DNA of 39,629 bases from an uncultured Alcanivorax sp. (GTDB lineage Bacteria > Pseudomonadota > Gammaproteobacteria > Pseudomonadales > Alcanivoracaceae). Shown piece after piece: positions 9,538 to 21,842 of the stretch (the first letter of the stretch is position 1; each line of letters starts with the position of its first letter). The notes under the pieces were generated by a model that saw nothing but the letters and a program-made list of their open reading frames with translations, was not told the DNA's origin and searched no databases. The DNA lies in the NCBI GenBank assembly GCA_913055795.1, contig CAJXLA010000013.1, positions 1 through 39,629 on the forward strand, in the 5' to 3' direction. The position numbers and the translations under genes are program-made.

Positions 9538-10578
9538 TCAACCATTCGTTTCCGGGCTTTTTTCGATGTATTGGACCAGTTGTGGTTCCTGAAGATCATT
9601 GAGGCCGGCGAGAACGGCTGAGCGGAAACGCTTGCCCTGTGCCGCGACCGCGTCGGCTGCGAGATAAAGATCACCCGGACGCTGTTCACGCAGGGTCCCG
9701 ATCAGAAACGCTGCCTGTTCCCGGTCTCGCTGTGCCTTGCTGTTTTCCGTGGCGGGGCGTTGCTGCTGGACGAACAGTTTGTGCAGCGCGTACCGAGCCG
9801 GGGCCGGCACATTGACGTAAATGCCCGCGCCAGCCAGTACGACCGCCTGCTGTGCGTCGGCCATGAGATAATCCAGGTGCCGTAATGGTTTCGCGTGGGT
9901 GTTCCATGCGGGCATGGGGACCGGATCCTGGTCGCGGTTGCGGGGCGAGGCGGGTGTGAGAATATCCACACGCAGGCTCTGGCCACGGACCTGATAGGCC
10001 GTAGAGGGTTGGCGTGCATCCAGGGCCGGCACTTCGAAAAAACCCAGCCCGGACGCCAGGATGGCTTCGCGCAGGGGTTGAGCATCCTGACCGGCCGCCA
10101 CATTCACTCTTGGGCTTTCGGCGATGTCGATATCCTGAGTGCCGAGGATCCGGCGCCGAGTCGTCATGTCGATGCCGAGCATGTTGGCATAGCACTGAAA
10201 GGCCAGGGTGCCCACCATGACGCCACCCGCATGGAAAATGCCGGCGCGTGCAAGCACTGCCAGCACTTTGGCGTGGGCATGCGAGGGCGCAATCATGCCG
10301 CCGACGCGCAGCTGGCCCACAAGTCGTTCCCGATGAGTCCGGTCTGCCTGGTGACGCTGCCAGAGTTCTTTTTCTTGCTCTATATGGTCCCGCATCTCGG
10401 GGGAGTCTTCGCCCAGGTATTTCTCGACATGGCGACTGCTCAATTTGAGCTGGAGATAGTGGTATTTGTGGCCCTTTACGGTCTTGGTCCGGAAATTCAG
10501 ATTATGACCGCTATAGGCGGGCAGCGCGGCCAGCTGGAGCAGATCATCGTAGAGTGCCAGGGTTTCCGCGGGGATCAT
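9538..10578 (-). CDS. Predicted nucleotidyltransferase (pol-beta fold, NTP_transf_8 / GSU2403-like)
   Basis: This 346-residue protein looks like a stand-alone nucleotidyltransferase of the GSU2403-like family (Pfam NTP_transf_8, assigned from memory). Visible motifs fit the pol-beta fold: AGGVMVGTLAF (residues 117-127) as the glycine-containing helix start, GTQDIDIA with the metal-binding pair Asp149 and Asp151, and SLRVDILTP with a third Asp205. The N-terminal 100 residues are charged and helical. The substrate is unknown. I set the start at the ATG at 10578 because the reading frame further upstream runs through the promoter and operator. The gene sits alone, against the direction of the surrounding operons, between dnaE and accA, which are normally adjacent, so it is probably acquired. 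It could be a toxin-like, defence or housekeeping transferase; the sequence does not decide. Confidence 0.75.
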   Translation of the reverse strand: MIPAETLALYDDLLQLAALPAYSGHNLNFRTKTVKGHKYHYLQLKLSSRHVEKYLGEDSPEMRDHIEQEKELWQRHQADRTHRERLVGQLRVGGMIAPSHAHAKVLAVLARAGIFHAGGVMVGTLAFQCYANMLGIDMTTRRRILGTQDIDIAESPRVNVAAGQDAQPLREAILASGLGFFEVPALDARQPSTAYQVRGQSLRVDILTPASPRNRDQDPVPMPAWNTHAKPLRHLDYLMADAQQAVVLAGAGIYVNVPAPARYALHKLFVQQQRPATENSKAQRDREQAAFLIGTLREQRPGDLYLAADAVAAQGKRFRSAVLAGLNDLQEPQLVQYIEKSPETNG

Positions 10579-10591
10579 GAGAGTCTCTGAA

Positions 10592-10636
10592 GTTATACCA
10601 CAACTATATATTACCTGTGGTATAACAGTGCGGCAA
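10592..10636 (-). promoter_or_regulatory. Promoter with 11-bp perfect inverted repeat (operator) for the nucleotidyltransferase
   Basis: On the minus strand, TTGCCG (10636-10631) and TAATAT (10613-10608) are 17 bp apart, a good sigma-70 pair, with transcription expected near 10601 and the ATG at 10578. A perfect inverted repeat, GTTATACCACA at 10592-10602 and TGTGGTATAAC at 10616-10626 with a 13-bp spacer, brackets the -10 box. A dimeric regulator bound here would block RNA polymerase. No regulator gene is adjacent. Confidence 0.65.
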
Positions 10637-10814
10637 GGTGTTGGTTCCATACTGCCAGCGGGGAGGGATCGGGATCTGGAATCACGAGTTCGTGAATGAA
10701 GCTTTGTTCGACCATTGGGAAACAGTTTGCAAAGATCAGCCGGCCGGCGTCTGTCGACTCGTTTCCGGGCGCGGGTTAGACTGACCGCTTACACAGCGGC
10801 TCCGGCGGGCAAGG

Positions 10815-11786
10815 ATGAATCCGAATTACCTCGAATTTGAACAACCCATCGCCGAACTGGAAGCCAAAATCGAGGAGCTGCGCCTGGTGGGTAGCGGCAC
10901 GGATGTGAATATCTCGGAGGAGATCCGCAAGCTCGAGGAGAAGAACACGGCGCTCACCGAGTCCATCTTCAAGGATCTCACGCCCTGGCAGATTTCGCAG
11001 CTGGCGCGCCATCCCCGGCGGCCCTATACCCTGGACTATATCCGGCGGCTGTTCACCGATTTCGACGAGCTCCACGGCGACCGCAGTTTCGGCGACGACA
11101 CGGCCCTGATCGGCGGGCTGGCGCGGTTGGACGACCGGCCGGTGATGGTGATCGGCCACCAGAAGGGCCGCGAGGTAAAGGAAAAGGTCCACCGCAACTT
11201 CGGCATGCCCAAGCCCGAAGGCTATCGCAAGTCCATGCGGTTGATGGAAATGGCCGAGCGTTTCCGTATTCCGGTGCTGACCTTTATCGACACGCCGGGC
11301 GCCTTCCCGGGTATCGACGCCGAGGAACGCGGTCAGAGCGAGGCCATTGCCCGGAACCTGCGCACCATGTCCTCGCTCAAAACGCCCATTATTGCCACCG
11401 TGGTGGGCGAGGGCGGCTCCGGCGGGGCGCTGGCCATTGGCGTCTGTGATCATCTGCAGATGCTGCAGTACTCCACCTATTCGGTAATTTCGCCGGAAGG
11501 CTGCGCCTCCATTCTCTGGCGCAACTCGGAAAAGGCCGAGGAAGCCGCCGCCGCCATGGGCATTACCGCCGAGCGGCTGCAGGAACTGGGTATCGTCGAC
11601 GAGGTGATCCCGGAGCCGCTGGGTGGAGCCCACCGCAATTACGATCAGACCGCCGAGACTCTGCGCCAGAGTCTGCTCGCGAAGCTCGACGAGCTTCAGG
11701 GTATGGACACGGCCGCGCTGACCGAGCGCCGCTACGAGCGTCTGCTCTCCTACGGCAATGTGCAGGAAGCGGTCGAGTCGTCCTGA
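10815..11786 (+). CDS. accA: Acetyl-CoA carboxylase carboxyltransferase subunit alpha
   Basis: AccA pairs with AccD to transfer the carboxyl group from biotin to acetyl-CoA, giving malonyl-CoA for fatty acid synthesis. The 323-residue product (E. coli 319) has the N-terminal helical segment [18 protein letters not shown]. The core follows: [25 protein letters not shown], the CoA-binding region [23 protein letters not shown] and [12 protein letters not shown]. The C-terminal segment is [12 protein letters not shown]. The 236 bases upstream hold the promoter of the divergent nucleotidyltransferase; the accA promoter is not obvious. tilS follows after 20 bases. Confidence 0.97.
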   Translation: MNPNYLEFEQPIAELEAKIEELRLVGSGTDVNISEEIRKLEEKNTALTESIFKDLTPWQISQLARHPRRPYTLDYIRRLFTDFDELHGDRSFGDDTALIGGLARLDDRPVMVIGHQKGREVKEKVHRNFGMPKPEGYRKSMRLMEMAERFRIPVLTFIDTPGAFPGIDAEERGQSEAIARNLRTMSSLKTPIIATVVGEGGSGGALAIGVCDHLQMLQYSTYSVISPEGCASILWRNSEKAEEAAAAMGITAERLQELGIVDEVIPEPLGGAHRNYDQTAETLRQSLLAKLDELQGMDTAALTERRYERLLSYGNVQEAVESS

Positions 11787-11806
11787 CCGGCCGGGAGGCC
11801 CTGACG

Positions 11807-13135
11807 GTGAGCGTTGACGCCGTTCGGGCGCACCTGCAACAGCTGCTTGCCCGAATGCCCGACACGCGCCCGCTGGTAGTGGGCTTCAGCGGCGGCGTGG
11901 ATTCCACGGTTTTGCTGGAAGGGCTGCTCCGGCTGGGCTTCGGTTGGGCCTCGCTGCGCCCCGTCCATGTTCACCATGGTCTGTCCCCCCACGCCCATGA
12001 CTGGGTCCGCCACTGTAAAGATTACGCCGCCGCCCGGGGGCTGGAGTTGGTCGTCGAGCATGCCGAGCTGGAAGATGGCGCCCATCTGGAGGCCCGGGCC
12101 CGGCAGGCGCGTTATGGGTGTCTGGAACGCCATATTCCGGAAGGCGGCGTACTCTTGCTGGCCCATCACCGCGACGACCAGGCGGAGACCCTGTTGCTGC
12201 GGCTGATGCGCGGCGCCGGCGTGGCCGGTCTGGGCGGCATGGACAAGCTGACGTCAAGGGCGCACTACCAGCTGGCCCGGCCCCTGCTGGAGCTATCGCG
12301 CGCCACCTTGGAAGGGGCGGCCCGCGAATGGGGCCTGGACTGGATCGAGGATCCAGCCAATACGGATACGGCCCGGGACCGCAACCATCTGCGTCACCGG
12401 GTGCGGCCCGCACTGACGGAACACTGGTCTGCCGCCGATGCGTCCATGGCCGCCTCGGCCGCCTGGTTGCGGGAAGCGCACGGCCTGCTGGCGGAACGGG
12501 CGGCCGAGGATTTCGCCGCCTGTAACGGGGCCGGCAACCAGCTGGAGATCGCCGGAGTTCGCCCCTTGTCCCACGCCCGGCGGCGCAATCTGCTGCACTG
12601 GTGGTGCCGGCGCCGTGGTTTACGGCCGCCGCCGGCGCATCTCGGCGAACGGCTGGAAACGGAATTGCTGCGTCCGCCTCGGGATCGCCAGCCGCGTCTG
12701 GAATGGGCCGACGCCTGTCTGGCGCGTTTCCAGGACCGGCTCTTTCTATTGCGCCGGGACGAGCTCGCGCCCGTGACCGAGGTGGCGACCTGGGCACCGG
12801 ACACCCGGACCCTGGATTTCGGGCCCTTCCGTCTGGAAGGAGCCGAAGCCGCCCGGGCCGATCTGTGGCTGATGCGGCCGGACGAGCCCCTCGAAATTCA
12901 CGCGGCCCGGGGCGGCGAACGCCTCTATTATCACGGCATGCATCGGCGGCTGGTGGAACGCTGGCGCGAGGCCGGAATTCCCCCGTGGCAGCGCCGTCAA
13001 TTGCCCCTGTTCTTTGCCGGCGACACCCTGGTGGCGGCGGCCGGTGCCGGGGTTGCCGATGCGTGGCAACCCGGTGCCCGGGATCCGGGCTTGGGGATAG
13101 TGTTGACCGGTGTCGATGGCGAGTCCGCGTTGTGA
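11807..13135 (+). CDS. tilS: tRNA(Ile)-lysidine synthetase TilS
   Basis: TilS attaches lysine to C34 of the CAU-anticodon tRNA-Ile, so that it reads AUA as Ile. The 442-residue protein has the N-type ATP pyrophosphatase PP-loop GFSGGVDSTVLL (residues 26-37), then HVHHGLSPHAHDW and HHRDDQAETLLLRLMRGAG. The tRNA-contacting segment is DWIEDPANTDTARDRNHLRH, and the C-terminal domain ends near PWQRRQLPLFFAGDTLVAAAG. The start is a GTG at 11807. Position after accA is common in gammaproteobacteria. The gene end overlaps the putative pyrG promoter. Confidence 0.96.
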   Translation: MSVDAVRAHLQQLLARMPDTRPLVVGFSGGVDSTVLLEGLLRLGFGWASLRPVHVHHGLSPHAHDWVRHCKDYAAARGLELVVEHAELEDGAHLEARARQARYGCLERHIPEGGVLLLAHHRDDQAETLLLRLMRGAGVAGLGGMDKLTSRAHYQLARPLLELSRATLEGAAREWGLDWIEDPANTDTARDRNHLRHRVRPALTEHWSAADASMAASAAWLREAHGLLAERAAEDFAACNGAGNQLEIAGVRPLSHARRRNLLHWWCRRRGLRPPPAHLGERLETELLRPPRDRQPRLEWADACLARFQDRLFLLRRDELAPVTEVATWAPDTRTLDFGPFRLEGAEAARADLWLMRPDEPLEIHAARGGERLYYHGMHRRLVERWREAGIPPWQRRQLPLFFAGDTLVAAAGAGVADAWQPGARDPGLGIVLTGVDGESAL

Positions 13136-13158
13136 GTACCCGGGGGTTCTGATACTAT
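13130..13158 (+). promoter_or_regulatory. Putative sigma-70 promoter for pyrG-kdsA
   Basis: TTGTGA (13130-13135) and TACTAT (13153-13158) are separated by 17 bp, and the -35 box overlaps the tilS stop. Transcription would start near 13165, leaving a leader of about 190 bases before pyrG. The leader can form a stem at 13245-13260 (CCGGCT-gtcg-AGCCGG) and an overlapping alternative using 13257-13270. Confidence 0.45.
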
Positions 13159-13316
13159 TTTCTCCCGTCCTGAGGTAGCCCGTTTCCGCGCCCGAATCCG
13201 CGTTCCCGTGGCTGCGCCCGGCAGAATCCTGTAAAGCTTGTTGTCCGGCTGTCGAGCCGGTGCGAACCGGTTATTGCGGATCCGAACCCGCTGGCGCGCC
13301 TGCGTATGCACGGTAG

Positions 13317-15831
<2,515 letters not shown>

Positions 15832-15875
15832 ACAAAGGAAGAGGGGGGGCCGCTGATCCATTCCTGCGTGGAGTT

Positions 15876-15884
15876 TGTTACACT
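15876..15884 (+). promoter_or_regulatory. Possible extended -10 promoter upstream of eno
   Basis: TGTTACACT fits an extended -10 (TGn plus TACACT at 15879-15884). No good -35 is present. A short palindrome, TGGAGT at 15869-15874 and ACTCCA at 15882-15887, overlaps it. It would give eno its own transcript with a leader of about 220 bases containing the two structures listed next. Confidence 0.3.
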
Positions 15885-15897
15885 CCAAATCGTGCTC

Positions 15898-15940
15898 CGC
15901 GCGGCCCGGGGAATGATCTCGGCCCCTGGCAAACCGCGCG
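15898..15940 (+). repeat. Hairpin in kdsA-eno spacer
   Basis: CGCGCGG (15898-15904) pairs perfectly with CCGCGCG (15934-15940), and an inner GGGG/CCCC pair (15908-15911 with the CCCC near 15923) strengthens it. No U-tract follows, so it is not a typical intrinsic terminator. Confidence 0.5.
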
Positions 15941-15980
15941 ATAATGTCGAGTTCGATTTTGAATGTAATCCTTCGGACCA

Positions 15981-17405
<1,425 letters not shown>

Positions 17406-17454
17406 GTGCGAGGTGCGAGGTGCTAGGAGCCAGGCGAGAAGGGCGAGGCGCTAG
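17406..17454 (+). repeat. 7-bp tandem array (7 units) directly after eno stop
   Basis: Seven consecutive degenerate heptamers follow the stop codon with no gap: gtgcgag, gtgcgag, gtgctag, gagccag, gcgagaa, gggcgag, gcgctag. They are purine-rich on the eno sense strand. The same kind of array occurs at five other gene ends in the window. Confidence 0.8.
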
Positions 17455-17576
17455 ATAAAAGCACTGTGGGAGAGGCATCGTGCCCTCCGGGTAATCTCGG
17501 CCTCGGCGCATTCCAGAGTTTCTGGGATTCATCCGCTTGCCACGTCGTAGCCGGCAGGCGAAGACGGGAGGTGTGA

Positions 17577-17945
17577 TTGGCTCGCAAGGGTCCGCAATCC
17601 GACCGGGATCATCCGGGCGGTCGCAGCGCCCGGATGTCGCCGGGCCGCCAGATCCTTCTGGCGCTGCTGGCGCTGGCGCTGGTGGTGCTCCAGGCCCGGT
17701 TGTGGATCGGCGAGGGCAGTCTGCGTCATGTCGCGCAGCTGGAAGACGAAATCGAGGCGCGGGAGCAGAAGAACGCGGAACTGCGCGAGCGCAATGAACT
17801 CATCCGCGCGGACGTGGAAAGCCTCAAGTCCGGCCTGGACACGGTGGAAGAGATCGCCCGCAAGGATCTGGGCATGATCCGCGAAGACGAAACCTTTTAC
17901 CTGATTCTGGAGAACGACAAGGACACCCCGGATGACGAGCGCTAG
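17577..17945 (+). CDS. ftsB: Cell division protein FtsB
   Basis: FtsB is a small bitopic membrane protein that forms the FtsQLB complex and helps to activate septal peptidoglycan synthesis. The 122-residue product has one membrane segment (about residues 23-40, ILLALLALALVVLQARLWI). A periplasmic coiled coil rich in Glu, Arg and Leu follows (about 45-90), then the family-type end ARKDLGMIREDETFYLILE. The chosen start is a TTG with a strong site (gggagg, 17566-17571) six bases upstream. An ATG at 17634 would give a 103-residue protein closer to E. coli length but has no clear site. If the TTG is used, the protein has an extra 19-residue basic cytoplasmic tail. The end overlaps ispD by 14 bases. 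Confidence 0.9.
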   Translation: MARKGPQSDRDHPGGRSARMSPGRQILLALLALALVVLQARLWIGEGSLRHVAQLEDEIEAREQKNAELRERNELIRADVESLKSGLDTVEEIARKDLGMIREDETFYLILENDKDTPDDER

Positions 17946-18660
17946 CGCGGGCCGGCTGTTCGCCCTGGTGCCCGCCGCCGGGGCGGGCCGGCGCATGAAC
18001 GCGGGCCTGCCCAAGCAGTACCTGACCCTGCGGGGCCGTGCGCTGGCTGAGCAGACGCTGCACCGGCTGTTGGCGGTGGGCCGCATTGAGCGCGTCATGG
18101 TGGCCGTGGCCGCGGATGATCCCTGGTGGCCGTCGCTGGCCGTGGCCGGGCAGGCACGCGTGGCCACCACCACCGGGGGCGCCAGCCGGGCCGAGTCCGT
18201 GCGCGCCGGCCTGGCGGCCTTGGCCGCCGAAGCCGGTGACGGGGACCGGGTTCTGGTGCACGATATGGCCCGCCCCTGTGTACGCCCGTCGGATATCGAG
18301 AAACTGCTGGCCGCCGGCGGCGAGGACGGCGCCATCCTGGCGCAGGCATCCACGGATACGCTCAAGCAGGCCGACGCTGATGGCCGGATCACGGCCACAC
18401 TGGAGCGCGCAGTCATCTGGCGCGCCCAGACGCCCCAGCTGTTTTCCCTGGGGCTGTTACGTCGGGCACTGGACGAGGCTCTGCAAGCGGGCGTGGACGT
18501 CACCGACGAGGCCTCGGCCGTGGAACGGCTGGGACGGCGTCCGCTGCTGGTGGAAGGCCGTTCGGACAATCTCAAGGTGACGCAACCGGCGGATCTGGCG
18601 CTGGCGGAGTTTTATCTGACGCGTCAGGAAGAGGAGGGAGCCGGATGGGGTTCCGTATAG
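17932..18660 (+). CDS. ispD: 2-C-methyl-D-erythritol 4-phosphate cytidylyltransferase
   Basis: IspD joins CTP to MEP, the third step of the non-mevalonate isoprenoid pathway. The 242-residue protein has the nucleotide-binding start [21 protein letters not shown]. It also has [36 protein letters not shown] and the C-terminal [11 protein letters not shown] plus [14 protein letters not shown]. In most homologues the equivalent of HDMARP is HD.ARP, so the motif is intact. It overlaps ftsB at the start and ispF at the end (16 bases), which implies translational coupling. Confidence 0.96.
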   Translation: MTSASAGRLFALVPAAGAGRRMNAGLPKQYLTLRGRALAEQTLHRLLAVGRIERVMVAVAADDPWWPSLAVAGQARVATTTGGASRAESVRAGLAALAAEAGDGDRVLVHDMARPCVRPSDIEKLLAAGGEDGAILAQASTDTLKQADADGRITATLERAVIWRAQTPQLFSLGLLRRALDEALQAGVDVTDEASAVERLGRRPLLVEGRSDNLKVTQPADLALAEFYLTRQEEEGAGWGSV

Positions 18661-19127
18661 GGCAGGGTCGGGACATTCACCGCTTCGGCCCGGGCGAGCA
18701 CATCATGCTGGGTGGCGTCCGGGTGCCTCATGAGCAGGGCATCCGGGCGCATTCCGATGGCGATGTGGTGCTTCACGCGCTCTGCGATGCTTTGCTGGGG
18801 GCGCTGGCGCTGGGCGATATCGGTGGCTGGTTTCCGGACACGGATCCGGAATGGGCCGGCGTGGACTCCACCCGGTTGCTGAAAACAGTCTACGAGCGCG
18901 TGTGCCAGCAGGGGTATAGTCTGAACAATCTGGATATCACCGTGCTGGCCCAGGCGCCGCGCGTCGCGCCCCATGTGACCGCCATGCGCGAGCATATCGC
19001 CGCCACCCTGGCGGTGTCCGGGGACGCGGTCAGCATCAAGGCCACCACCAGCGAGGGGCTGGACGCCATCGGCCGCGCGGAAGGGCTGGCCGCCGAGGCC
19101 GTGGTGCTGCTGCATGACGGCGCTTGA
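18645..19127 (+). CDS. ispF: 2-C-methyl-D-erythritol 2,4-cyclodiphosphate synthase
   Basis: IspF cyclises CDP-ME 2-phosphate to MEcPP with release of CMP. The 160-residue protein has the zinc ligands in GQGRDIHRF (Asp10, His12) and the third in [38 protein letters not shown] and the C-terminal [23 protein letters not shown] are also present. A ggaggga site lies just before the ATG, inside ispD. The gene works directly after IspD in the pathway, except for IspE, which is not in this window. It overlaps truD by 14 bases. Confidence 0.97.
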   Translation: MGFRIGQGRDIHRFGPGEHIMLGGVRVPHEQGIRAHSDGDVVLHALCDALLGALALGDIGGWFPDTDPEWAGVDSTRLLKTVYERVCQQGYSLNNLDITVLAQAPRVAPHVTAMREHIAATLAVSGDAVSIKATTSEGLDAIGRAEGLAAEAVVLLHDGA

Positions 19128-20157
19128 TCCGCCGCCCGCTCTGGGCGCACCCGTGGGTTCGGCCGTGCTGCGCGAGCACCCGGAGGATTTCCGGGTAAGT
19201 GAACGCATGGGGGTGGATCTGGCGGGCGCGGGAGAACACCTCTGGGTGGAACTGCGCAAGACCGGCTGGAATACCGAGGATGTAGCGCACTGGCTCGCCC
19301 GCTCGGCCGGTCTGCCCCGCCGGGCGGTGAGTTTCAGCGGGCTCAAGGACCGGCAGGCCGTGACCCGGCAGTGGTTCAGCCTGTATCTGCCGGGCCGGCC
19401 GGACCCGGCGCTCGAGCAACCGCCGGAAGGTATCGAGATCCTGGCGTGTCGGCGTCACGCAAGAAAGCTCAACCGGGGCACGCACAGGGCCAACGCCTTC
19501 GAGCTCAAGCTGAGGCACTGGCAGGGCGATGAGCGCGCCCTGGAACAACGTCTGGACAGGATCCGGCACCGGGGTGTGCCCAACTATTTCGGTATTCAGC
19601 GGTTCGGGCGCAACGGCGACAATGCCGAACGCGCCCGCGCCTGGCTGGCGGGCACGGGCGAGGCGCCGCGCAAGCGCGCCCTGCGTGGAATCTGGCTGTC
19701 CGCGATTCGCTCGGAGCTGTTCAACCTTGTGCTGGCGGAGCGGGTGTACCGCGATTGCTGGGACCGTATGCTGGAGGGCGACGTGCTTCAGCCGGACGGT
19801 AGCCGGGGCTTGTTTCATCAGGCGGATGAGCCCTGCGCCGGCGAGCGCGTAGCCGCCGGGCAGGTGCATCCCACGGCCCCTTTGCCGGGGGCCGGGGGCA
19901 TGTCATCATCCAGCGCTTGCGCCGAACTGGAAGCGCGCATCCTGGCGCCGGAAAAGACTATAATCCGGGGGTTGTCGGATCAGGGCGTAGAGGCCACGCG
20001 CCGGGCCACCCGTCTGCCCGTCACCGGGCTGGCATACGACAGGGAACAAGACGGGCCCCGGCTGTGCTTCGAGCTGCCCGCCGGCGCCTATGCCACCACG
20101 GTACTGGCGGAACTGATCCGGGTTCGGCTGTCCAATCAGGGGGGAAACGGGTCGTGA
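19114..20157 (+). CDS. truD: tRNA pseudouridine(13) synthase TruD
   Basis: TruD makes pseudouridine at position 13 of tRNA-Glu and a few others. The 347-residue protein shows the N-terminal [10 protein letters not shown], the catalytic segment [16 protein letters not shown] (catalytic Asp in LKD), and [14 protein letters not shown], followed by the insertion domain and the C-terminal [14 protein letters not shown]. It overlaps ispF and pcm. The window also carries tRNA-Glu, a known TruD substrate in E. coli, about 8 kb away. Confidence 0.96.
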   Translation: MTALDPPPALGAPVGSAVLREHPEDFRVSERMGVDLAGAGEHLWVELRKTGWNTEDVAHWLARSAGLPRRAVSFSGLKDRQAVTRQWFSLYLPGRPDPALEQPPEGIEILACRRHARKLNRGTHRANAFELKLRHWQGDERALEQRLDRIRHRGVPNYFGIQRFGRNGDNAERARAWLAGTGEAPRKRALRGIWLSAIRSELFNLVLAERVYRDCWDRMLEGDVLQPDGSRGLFHQADEPCAGERVAAGQVHPTAPLPGAGGMSSSSACAELEARILAPEKTIIRGLSDQGVEATRRATRLPVTGLAYDREQDGPRLCFELPAGAYATTVLAELIRVRLSNQGGNGS

Positions 20158-20816
20158 ACATGAACCGCGAAGGCATCGGGATGACCTCGGCGCGTACACG
20201 CGAACGCCTGACGCAGCGCCTGCGCGAAAAGGGCATTGAGAGTGAGACGGTGCTGGAACTCATCCGCACCACGCCGCGTCATCTCTTTGTCGAGGAAGCA
20301 CTGGCCCACCAGGCCTATGACGACACCGCCCTGCCCATCGGCGAGGGCCAGACCATTTCCCAGCCCTGGGTGGTGGCCCGCATGACGGAACTGCTCATTG
20401 AGCGTGGTGTGCCCGGGCGTATTCTCGAAGTCGGCACGGGGTGCGGTTATCAGACGGCCGTGCTGGCGGGGCTGGACGCGGAAATCCATTCGGTCGAGCG
20501 CGTGCGGGCCTTGCTCGACATGGCCCGGAACCGGCTTCACGAGCTCGGCCTTCACCGTGTCCAGCTCAAGCTCGCCGACGGCGGGTTTGGCTGGGCCTCG
20601 GCCGCGCCCTTTGACGGCATCATCGTCACCTGTGCCCGCGCCGAGGTACCGCAGGATCTGCTGGATCAGCTGGCCGATGGCGGCCGGCTGGTCATGCCGG
20701 TGGGCGATCAGGATGGTCAGTACCTGACGGTGGTGGATCGCGAGGGCAACGAGTTTCATCGCCAGATGCATGAGGCGGTGCGCTTTGTGCCTTTCCAGCG
20801 GGGAGTGAGCCGTTGA
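20154..20816 (+). CDS. pcm: Protein-L-isoaspartate O-methyltransferase
   Basis: Pcm methylates isoaspartyl residues in damaged proteins and so starts their repair, using S-adenosylmethionine. The 220-residue product has PIGEGQTISQPWVVARMTELL, the SAM-binding motif ILEVGTGCGYQTAVLAGL, then FDGIIVTCARAEVPQDLLDQL and the end AVRFVPFQRG. I take the GTG at 20154 as start (GTGA overlap with the truD stop); ATGs at 20160 and 20181 are alternatives. In E. coli surE lies between truD and pcm; here nothing separates them. Confidence 0.93.
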   Translation: MNMNREGIGMTSARTRERLTQRLREKGIESETVLELIRTTPRHLFVEEALAHQAYDDTALPIGEGQTISQPWVVARMTELLIERGVPGRILEVGTGCGYQTAVLAGLDAEIHSVERVRALLDMARNRLHELGLHRVQLKLADGGFGWASAAPFDGIIVTCARAEVPQDLLDQLADGGRLVMPVGDQDGQYLTVVDREGNEFHRQMHEAVRFVPFQRGVSR

Positions 20817-21727
20817 CGCGTTTACCCGGTATCTATGCCCGGGGCATGGCCATGGGGGCCGCGGATCTGGTACCCGGAGTGTCCGGCGGCACCATCGCCT
20901 TCATTACCGGCATCTACGAGGAGCTGGTCGAGACCCTGGCCGGCATCCGGCCGAGCCTGCTGGGTATATGGTGGCGCGAGGGCACGGCGGCCTTCTGGCG
21001 CGCGGGGAACTTCGGTTTTCTGCTCGCCCTGTTCGCCGGACTAGTCACCAGCGTGGTGCTCTTTGCCGGCCTGCTATCCTGGTTGCTGCAGCATTATCCC
21101 ATCCCGCTATGGGCCTTTTTCAGCGGGCTGATTGCCGCCAGTATTCCGCTGGTACTGCGCCCGGTGGGGTGGCGGCGACCGGTAGTGCCGCTGATGCTGA
21201 TTCCGGGCGTGGCCCTGGCCGCCTGGATCTCGCTGCAACCCGGGCTGGGCGAGCTGGGTAATGCGCCCTGGATTTTCTTTGCCTCCGGTGCGCTGGCCAT
21301 CTGCGCCATGATTCTGCCCGGCATTTCCGGCAGCTTCATTCTGGTACTGCTGGGCATGTACGCGGCCGTGCTGGCCGCGCTCGAAGCCGGCGACTGGTTG
21401 CGCGTAGGCGCCTTTGTGACGGGCATCATCTGCGGCCTGCTGGCTTTTGTACAGCTCCTGCGCTGGCTGTTGCACCGTTGGCATGACGCCGTGCTGGCGC
21501 TCATGGCCGGGTTCATGGGCGGAGCCCTGGTCAAGGTCTGGCCCTGGCAATGGGCGGCGCCGGAAACGGCCGCCGAGCGGCCCGTGTTACCCGCCACCTA
21601 TGCGCAGCTCACCGGCGAGCCGGCGTTGCTGGTGCCGGCCCTGGCGGCGCTGCCCCTGGGTGTGATGGCGGCCTGGTTACTGTCCCGTGCTGAAACGGTG
21701 CATAATAATAGAGGCGCAAAAGGATAG
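20813..21727 (+). CDS. popT: DUF368 / PopT-type undecaprenyl phosphate translocase
   Basis: This 304-residue multi-pass membrane protein belongs to the DUF368 family. Members called PopT have been shown to recycle undecaprenyl phosphate across the cytoplasmic membrane, serving cell-wall and surface-polysaccharide synthesis. The hallmark repeats are both here: GAADLVPGVSGGTIAFITGIY near the N-terminus and ILPGISGSFILVLLGMY in the middle, an internal duplication of the two halves. About eight membrane segments are visible. The start is a TTG at 20813 overlapping the pcm stop (TTGA). It lies directly upstream of the cell-wall gene nlpD, which suits an envelope role. The gene symbol follows the named homologues and is an inference. 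Confidence 0.85.
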   Translation: MTRLPGIYARGMAMGAADLVPGVSGGTIAFITGIYEELVETLAGIRPSLLGIWWREGTAAFWRAGNFGFLLALFAGLVTSVVLFAGLLSWLLQHYPIPLWAFFSGLIAASIPLVLRPVGWRRPVVPLMLIPGVALAAWISLQPGLGELGNAPWIFFASGALAICAMILPGISGSFILVLLGMYAAVLAALEAGDWLRVGAFVTGIICGLLAFVQLLRWLLHRWHDAVLALMAGFMGGALVKVWPWQWAAPETAAERPVLPATYAQLTGEPALLVPALAALPLGVMAAWLLSRAETVHNNRGAKG

Positions 21728-21750
21728 CAGGGGGACCCAGAGGGCATAAA

Positions 21751-21788
21751 CGCCATGCGCACCTTGGACGATCGCGGTGCGCATGGCG
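21751..21788. repeat. 13-bp perfect inverted repeat before nlpD
   Basis: CGCCATGCGCACC (21751-21763) and GGTGCGCATGGCG (21776-21788) pair perfectly across a 12-base loop, followed by caccctacgg. I have the impression that similar palindromes are dispersed in other proteobacterial genomes. Its presence over the in-frame GTG at 21777 argues that nlpD starts further downstream. Confidence 0.65.
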
Positions 21789-21842
21789 CACCCTACGGCT
21801 GATCCCGGAATCCGGGGCGCGCGGCGGAGGATAAGCGACAGC

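Noticed and set aside
15832-15860. Heptamer array after kdsA (acaaagg, aagaggg...)
   Set aside because: Purine-rich, but only about two units and no clear period; not counted with the six arrays.
21777-21842. N-terminal extension of NlpD starting at the GTG at 21777
   Set aside because: It lies partly on a palindromic repeat and would put charged residues ahead of the lipoprotein signal; the start at 21843 gives a normal lipobox signal.
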